Shown one piece after another: positions 9,804 through 15,508 of a stretch of 15,508 bases of DNA. Both the position numbers and the translations under genes were made by a program. The notes under the pieces are model-generated. The model saw only the letters and a list, made by a program, of their open reading frames with translations. It had not been told where the DNA came from and did no database searches. The stretch spans positions 1 through 15,508 of the forward strand of contig JAABOA010000409.1 in the NCBI GenBank assembly GCA_015680635.1. The letters run 5' to 3'. Within the stretch, counting starts at the first letter, position 1; each line of letters starts with the position of its first letter. This DNA comes from Lunasporangiospora selenospora (lineage: Eukaryota; Mortierellomycota; Mortierellomycetes; Mortierellales; Mortierellaceae).

Positions 9804-12800
9804 ATGGCCAGCCCAGCATCTCTCAAGGTCAACACCGTTGTCCAGACCATGTCCAGCGAAAAGACACCGACCAAGGTCGGCAATGTCGGCAGCAGCAACA
9901 AGCCAAAGCATCTCTCGCAACCATACAACATGCATTCCATCAGCACAGAGTCGCTCCCAGCTCTCTTTGGCGCGGCTTCATTACGAAGGAGCAACTCCAA
10001 CATCATTGCCAAGACTCGATCTTCTCCTCCACGGGGTACTTCGCCTTCACCTTTTGGCAATGACCATCCCAACAGCTACTCGACTCCATCCTCGCCCATA
10101 TCCCGGACAGTGATCCTCGAATCCACCCCTGACAGCAGCCAGGACTCGGCTTCGGCCACAGACACAGACTCGTCCGTCTCATCCTCACCTGCACTCCCCA
10201 CTTCACCTGGACGATTGACTTCCTCGGCCACGATCGACTTGACCACGTCAGGATCGGGCTTGAAGAAACCACTTGCAGGCTCATCGTCACCCTTGTCAGC
10301 TGCTTCTCCACGCAAGTTTTTTACCACACCAGCAAAGACCGCGACTACCACTGCTACAGCACGCAGACCTATTCTAGTCGACATGAATCCAGATTCAGAG
10401 AACTTTGACTTTGACGACGGGGATGCCTATGATCCATACAACCCTCAACACGATCACCGTAAACATGAGGAAAACCGAGCACGGCGGCGACGACCGAGTA
10501 GTTGGGATATCATGGACATGCCCGCGATCGACCAGCTTCGTCAATGGATGGTCTGCTTCTGCGTCGTCAACTTTGATCTCGAAAAGGGCCAAGGTCAGTC
10601 GCTTTTTTTTTCTTTTTTTTCCCTCAGTTGTGGTGACAGGATGAAAGGGAGGCAGAGAAAAAAGATATGATCCTATTGCCGCCACATCTTGGTTCCTTTT
10701 TAGTGCGCTAGTCGTAGATTGAGGTGTGGTTGAATGAAAGAGGAGGAGGTAGGGAGAGAGAAGAGAGAAGAGAGGAGAGAGAGATTGCAAGACAAGGTCA
10801 GTGCTTTGTGGAAGCAGACAAACAGGAAAAAGAACAAGGAGACGACTCTTCAACGGACTACTTGGTGACTGCATGCAAGGGACACGGAGGAAGAGGGGGC
10901 GGAGGGAGGGGGCCCTAAAGGCTATCAAGCAACCCACCCAGAGCCCGCATCGGCCTCCATCGCAGTCTCATGGATCTCGATAGGAAAAAGACTTGCAACT
11001 CGCCATCTCCACCACCCACTCACGCGCCCATTGAAAAGCAATTCATGTGCCAATGAAAAGATGGAGTCCTTCTCAACAAAGACCTGCTCGACCCTTGTCT
11101 ATTCTTGGACAGGCCTGTCCTTTTGCCCTTTCTCTTTTTCCTTTCTCTTTTGCATATGCATGAGGAAAAAAAGGAACCGACGCAGACGAGTGGAGCAGGC
11201 TGGAAGGTTTGATCAGCGCATGGAAACACCGCTCAAAAACCATGGAACGGACGGATTGTCTGGATGTGTGACCTCTTCTCTCTCTCTCTCTCTCCAACTC
11301 TGACCAGAAGAGGCTCACCGATTTCACTCTTTCTGACTGGATCATGACGACGGAAAGGCAGAGAGACAGAGAGACAGAGAGATAGGAAAAAGGGTCAGGG
11401 TCGATGGTGCAGGGTCAGTGATTTAGGCTCAGGCTCAAAGGGAGGGAGGGGGGCCACGAATCGGCTTTTGTCTAGTCGAAAAGGTGGGCAATTGTGCAAC
11501 CTCAAGGGGACACCATCCCTGTCACAGGACCAGAAACAAAGAGAGCATCACATCATGGCTACGATTTGAATGCGGGCAGACATACTCTCCGGGGCATGAT
11601 GTTTCTCTTGCTCTCTCTCTCTCCCTTTCCCTGCGAATGAGTCAGTGCGTGTGTATGTGTGTGAGTGTAGGAAGGGGCGGAGAGAACGGGCCAATTGGGC
11701 CTTCTTGGGTGCATTTCTCATTTCTTGATCTGTTAAGGATGTTCTATCAATGTTACCGAGGATTATGGGAGCTTCCAACCAGTGAGGTGGTGCACATGCA
11801 TGGGTTCATTACGTGAGAGGGGCGAGATGGACAGCTTCTTCCTAAAATGAGCAAGCATCGTGAAATTGGTTATGACTGGACGACCCCAATAAGAGCCAGG
11901 GCTCTAGTTCGCTAAAAAAAAAAAAAAAAAAAGAGACTTCGCCCGCAGTTTTCCAAACACCACAGCCCATTATGTCCGAGCATTACTAACCTATTGTAAC
12001 CCTCTTAATAGCCATCGAGTCAATCTACCCTCCATCAGACTTTACACCAGAAGAGACCAAGACCATTTGCTTTTCTTCATTTCCAGACTCTAACACATTC
12101 GATGTCGGCGATACAGTCTTCAATTTCAGAATTCGATCCACCACCTCTGGAAGGGCAGCTACAGGACCGACCACGGATGCAGGATTTCTCTATGGATATG
12201 TGTTTTTCCGTCAAAAACAGGACCCCACCATCCGCCGAGGCTTTTTCCAAAAATCCGTTGTCCTCATCTCACAGCACCCGTTTATCGGCCTGTTCTCGAA
12301 ACTCGTCTCGGCATTGGGTCCTGCCTACTTTGAGGTGGGACGGCCCATGCTGGAGACAGCATTCCATAATATAGCGAGCTGGCCTGCACCCGTGACGGAT
12401 TCGTTGATGGAGCTGCCCTTTATGGGAACGCTCTATGAGGTCCAGATTGCAAAACCACATCAACCGCAGCTATTAGAGACGGCACCATTCGATATTGCGA
12501 CATACCAACCAGAGACACATATCCTGTCGTCGATCCCGATGAATGGCGGTGGATTGTACAAGCATTTCCAGGATCTGGTTCCAGACCTTTGGCTTTGCTG
12601 GGAGCTGATGACGCTGGCAGAGCCAGTTATGCTCATTGGCACCTCGCCTGAAGTCTGCAGTGAAGCTGTCACTTCTCTTGTTGAACTTATTAATCCTGTA
12701 GGTCGTTTTTCGATTCATTGTCTCTTTTTTTATTTTTATTTTTTTAGCGAGTCAAGTCATTGATAGGAAAACTTTGAGTTTGTCTATTGACCCGGAAATG

Positions 12801-15001
12801 GTTACTTTTTTTCGTTTGGCTTAGATACCATATTGCGGAGATTACCGCCCATATTTCACAGTGCACAGTCCCGAGTTTCACTCATTCTGCAACAAATCCT
12901 CACCACCAAGCAGCTTGGTCCTGGGCGTGACGAATCCATTCTTTATCAAGACGCTTGAGCATTGGCCACATATCATCAAGATTGGAAAGCCGATCAACAG
13001 GCGACCCAATGGGCGGATTGCTGGTCATGACGGTAGCAAGAACTCGGGCGCCGGCATGCGTGGCGGAAAACCGAGCTCACTGGATTTCGTACAGGCAAGT
13101 TTATTTACTCTGGGGTGGTGGACTTGTCGCTCTTGGATCATCTCATCAGGGTATTAACATTAACAATTCTACTTTTTTTAAAAAAAAAAAAAAAAAAATA
13201 GGGACTGGTGAGCAAACGAAAAGGAGTGATTGCCAAAGACACAAACTTACTCTGCATGCTCGCAGAGGCAACTACCAACCGCTCATCACAAGGTAAAAAT
13301 AAGACGATAAACATTCCGTCGAGAGCTCCAAGTGCATGCGGAGCAAATTCTCTCATCAAGTCTTAGTTTAAACTAACCAAGCAAAAAAATCGTTTACTAT
13401 TTGATAGGATATCTGCTGGACAATATCCTTCGGAAATACTTTGCGACATTGACAGAAAAGTTTTTAGTGCCCCTGGACCGCTACTTTGCTACCCTTGTTC
13501 CAAATGATATGTAAGTCATCAAGTCACTTTACTCCCATTTCCTTTTTGGATCGAGACATCATCTCTGAATTGGTCCACTCAAACCATTGGATACAATTCA
13601 AGTTTACTAACTACATCAATTATGTCTCTCTCTGGACAATAAACTGGGTGGTGGCTTTACAGTACTCTCTCGACCACAACGCAATTCCCACATATTGCCC
13701 CATTTAAGCAACAGACATTCCTCAAGTTCCTTTCCAAGAACCCACCAGCGATCGCTTTCAAGGCACCCGCATTCAAATCCAACTCGGAGGCTTGTCAATC
13801 ATTCTACAAGGACTTTTTGAAATGCGGCAATTTTGCAACCTGGCTGCGATTACGAACCATTGCTGCCCAGAATGAGCTCCGTCGTCGGTATGTCGAGACT
13901 CTTTCTGCCGGTGATGTTGAACGATGGGTCAAGGGCCGAAGTGAAGTTGAACTGGTCGATCTATTGGTTCGATTGCGGGAAGAGCTGGGCAATAGTGCTG
14001 ATGGAAGTGAAAGCACAGACGGAAGGGTTGATGGACAGGTCGGATCAGAGGTGGATTTGTTGGATTTATTTCTGGCAGCCCCCTCATCTTCGAGGACAAA
14101 AGTTGCCAACTTGTCACGGATGATGGCTGAGGATAGTCAGGGAGAGCTGGATGAATCTGTGATGCCTCCATCAGTCTCGATCCCGTCCTCAGCGTCCTTG
14201 TCATCATTGGATTTTGGAGACTGGTCAGGAGATATGGCCGAGGCGGCCAGCAATCCACCCTTCCATCCACAGTGGACTGTCAATGGTCAACACCGTGGAG
14301 GAGGAGCTAGCAACGCAGGATCTCGGAATGCCACCCCTCCACCTCCAAGTGCAGCCTCTCATATCTCGGATATGCATGGTTCTAGCAAGGGTCGACCTTC
14401 GCCCTCTACACCTATTCCCTCTAACCATTCATCCCATCATCAACACGTCCACTCGACGACCCCAGGTCCAAAGGCCATCCCAGGCACTCGACCTGGTCTA
14501 CTTTTTATAACCGAGCCAGACCCCCACTCTGGCTCGGCTGGACCGTCATCGTTTGGTTCGAATGCGAGCGCTCGGAGTGTCAGTTCAACGGCCCGTGCTA
14601 CATTGATGACTCCCTCAAGGTCCTCGTCCTCGTCTTCGTTGAATAACACCAGTACAGGAGGATGGACTGAGATCAAGAGAAAGGATCTCGGCCCTGCCAA
14701 TGGGTCTGGAACAGGATCAGGTCTTGGTCTTAGCAGCCTAAGCAGCGGCACCGGTGGTATAACCACTAAGGCATCCTCGGCTCGGTCCCGAGAATCGAGT
14801 CCTGAGCGTCAGCGAAGACGGTTTGCGCCCGAGGCGAGTGTGATTCGAGCGACGGGCAGACAAAAGGAGAGATTGAGAGATCAGATCCGGATTTTGATCG
14901 AAGCCCTTCCCGTGGATCTTCGGGAATCGTTGCAGGCGAACGAAGCCAAGAAACGGGCGGCGGCGGCGTCAGTAGCAACGACCGGTCGGACTCATGTCTG
15001 A
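9804..15001 (+). CDS. DENND6: DENND6 (FAM116) family DENN-domain Rab exchange factor
   Basis: Exons are 9804-10593, 12012-12697, 12825-13094, 13202-13292, 13408-13510 and 13663-15001 (TGA). All junctions keep frame, giving 1,092 residues. Family members exchange GDP for GTP on Rab proteins (Rab14 for animal DENND6A) on endosomal membranes. The family signature is clear: CFCVVNFDLEKGQAIESIYPP at 251-271, FLYGYVFFRQKQDP at 322-335, GFFQKSVVLISQHPF at 340-354, SWPAPV at 386-391, LWELM-like CWELMTLAEP at 459-468, DYRPYFTVHSPEF at 498-510 and VTNPFFIKTLEHWPHI at about 525-540. Then LRKYFATLTEKFLVPLDRY is at about 620-638, the helices of the C-terminal part follow, and IRILIEALPVDLRE lies near 1055-1068. 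Animal members are about 600 residues. The extra length is an N-terminal Ser/Pro-rich region (1-about 238, with RRRRPSS) and an insertion of about 290 residues near the C-terminus. The start is the ATG in ACCATGG; an upstream TTG in the same frame is not needed. The Rab target in this organism is unknown. Confidence 0.95.
10740..10784. repeat. GA-rich tract in DENND6 intron 1
   Basis: Imperfect GAGAGA/GAAGAG repeat on the sense strand, complementary in type to the CT runs further along the same intron. Confidence 0.8.
11277..11294. repeat. (TC)9 microsatellite in DENND6 intron 1
   Basis: Uninterrupted TC dinucleotides, on the sense strand. Confidence 0.85.
11361..11384. repeat. Three copies of an octamer GAGAGACA in DENND6 intron 1
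   Basis: Two exact tandem units and a third with one change (GAGAGATA), 67 bp downstream of the TC run. Confidence 0.8.
11914..11932. repeat. A19 homopolymer in DENND6 intron 1
   Basis: Run of 19 A, about 50 bp upstream of the TACTAAC branch site and 79 bp upstream of the acceptor. Confidence 0.9.
11984..11990 (+). other. TACTAAC branch site, DENND6 intron 1
   Basis: Exact match to the fungal consensus branch sequence at a normal distance from the acceptor AG at 12010-12011. Confidence 0.75.
12698..12824 (+). other. Intron 2 of the DENND6 gene (127 bp)
   Basis: Donor GTAGGT and acceptor GGCTTAG; the junction is phase 0 and joins VELINP to IPYCGDYRPYF. A T-rich tract and a TATTGAC stretch about 35 bases before the acceptor are present. 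Confidence 0.9.
13095..13201 (+). other. Intron 3 of the DENND6 gene, GC-AG type (107 bp)
   Basis: The exon ends ...GTACAG and the intron begins GCAAGT, the usual form of a GC donor with otherwise perfect match to U1. It ends ATAG at 13201. The junction is phase 0 and joins SLDFVQ to GLVSKRKGVIAKD. No GT donor in this stretch keeps the frame and the family alignment. ATTAAC repeats (13152-13162) could serve as branch site. The tract before the acceptor is T7 followed by 19 A's instead of pyrimidines. Confidence 0.85.
13180..13198. repeat. A19 homopolymer next to a splice acceptor
   Basis: Run of 19 A ending three bases before the end of intron 3, directly preceded by seven T. Confidence 0.9.
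13293..13407 (+). other. Intron 4 of the DENND6 gene (115 bp)
   Basis: Donor GTAAAA, acceptor TTGATAG, split codon G|GA. AACTAAC at 13371-13377 is a near-consensus branch site 30 bases before the acceptor. The junction restores SSQGYLLDNILRKYF, as expected for the family. Confidence 0.9.
13511..13662 (+). other. Intron 5 of the DENND6 gene (152 bp)
   Basis: Donor GTAAGT, perfect TACTAAC at 13605-13611, acceptor CTTTACAG, split codon AT|T. Splicing gives LVPNDITLSTTTQF and opens the long last exon. Other frames at this junction run into stops. Confidence 0.9.
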
Positions 15002-15508
15002 AGAAAAGAGAAAAGAGACCAAAGAGACGATCTGTTGATCCAAACCTAATGGAGCCAGGAAATATGATCAGAGACCAAGGCATTGTTCCCCTTCAGATGA
15101 AAGTTTCAGAGGAGCCGATCTGAAGGAGAGAACACCTTTGATACAGGGGCCGTCTTTTTTTTTTAAACCCTACTGGGTAACGAGGCGGATATGCAGAACA
15201 GCGTGGTCCTGCAAGGGCAATGGATTCCCCTTCTAGAAGAAAAGTAGAAGGAGGGCTATCTTGGTTTTTTTTTCTTTTTTTTCTGCTGCTTTTTTTTTCT
15301 TGCAATTTTAATATCAAAGGGGACTGGATTCAGCCCCATGTGTGTAGTTCACTGTTTTGGTCAATTAGTTCTAGTTGCTGTCTTCTTTTTTATTTTATTT
15401 ATTTTCCCCCTTCCCGTCTTTGTTGTATAGTACGCAATGTTGTTGTTTGTATAGAAGCCTGTGTTCAAAAATGATCCGGATGTGCACGCCACGAATGAAA
15501 GATAAAAA
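15002..15508 (+). other. 3' flank of the DENND6 gene
   Basis: No gene is seen. The sequence is A/G-rich just after the stop, then contains T-rich stretches (about 15154-15163 and 15265-15299; also 15380-15410). No exact AATAAA lies near the stop on the + strand. The short reading frames here are readings of the T runs. Confidence 0.7.

Larger units (their letters stand above)
10594..12011 (+). other. Intron 1 of the DENND6 gene, 1,418 bp
   Basis: Donor GTCAGT after ...GGCCAAG, acceptor TTAATAG, and a perfect TACTAAC branch site at 11984-11990, 20 bases before the acceptor. Splicing joins DLEKGQ to AIESIYPP in the conserved DENN start, so no exon is missing. The other five-exon part uses introns of 107-152 bp. 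It holds GA tracts (10740-10784, 11361-11384), CT tracts (11277-11294, 11611-11623) and an A19 run. I find no convincing nested gene. Confidence 0.9.

Noticed and set aside
10395-10937. 180-codon frame on the - strand
   Set aside because: Overlaps exon 1 and the low-complexity start of intron 1 in antisense; no conserved feature.
11484-11816. 110-codon frame inside DENND6 intron 1
   Set aside because: Includes a translated CT repeat (LSLSLSLSL) and nothing recognisable; not a supported nested gene.
1-15508. tRNA, rRNA, snRNA or transposon ends
   Set aside because: No TTCRANYCC-type T-arm with matching acceptor stem, no rRNA-like stretch, and no terminal inverted repeats or transposase/reverse-transcriptase motifs were found by eye on either strand.

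Overview
The window looks like nuclear DNA of a filamentous fungus, most likely an early-diverging (Mucoromycota or Mortierella-type) species. Genes are interrupted by mostly short (91-152 bp) spliceosomal introns, two of them with a perfect TACTAAC branch site. Proteins are long and rich in Ser/Thr/Pro/Gln, and non-coding DNA is full of CT/GA microsatellites and long A or T runs. The lineage is inferred from these features, not proven.

Three protein genes are supported. (1) About 356-2070 (+): the 3' part of a gene for a coiled-coil protein with a single C-terminal membrane segment. Its start lies left of the window or is unclear. It resembles the FHA/coiled-coil/tail-anchor layout of SLMAP/Far10-type STRIPAK proteins, but that is only a hypothesis. 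(2) 7422-2418 (-): a two-exon gene for a 1,637-residue, mostly disordered protein that I do not recognise. (3) 9804-15001 (+): a six-exon gene for a 1,092-residue DENN-domain protein of the DENND6 (FAM116) family, a Rab guanine-nucleotide exchange factor. This is the one confident functional assignment.

Layout: genes 1 and 2 converge on a 347-bp spacer holding back-to-back AATAAA signals. Genes 2 and 3 diverge from a 2.38-kb spacer that contains no convincing gene, only CT/GA tracts and one weak candidate for a small transcription unit. The DENND6 gene has a 1,418-bp first intron, about ten times longer than its other introns, and one GC-AG intron whose acceptor is preceded by 19 A's. The last 0.5 kb is 3' flank.

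No operon-like or defence-like system is visible. If the gene 1 hypothesis holds, genes 1 and 3 would both act at intracellular membranes, but sharing a locus in a fungus is not evidence of joint function. The items most worth a second look are the alternative acceptor that would remove the gene 1 membrane anchor, the GC-AG/poly-A intron, the large insertion in the DENND6 C-terminal domain, and the unrecognised 1,637-residue protein.
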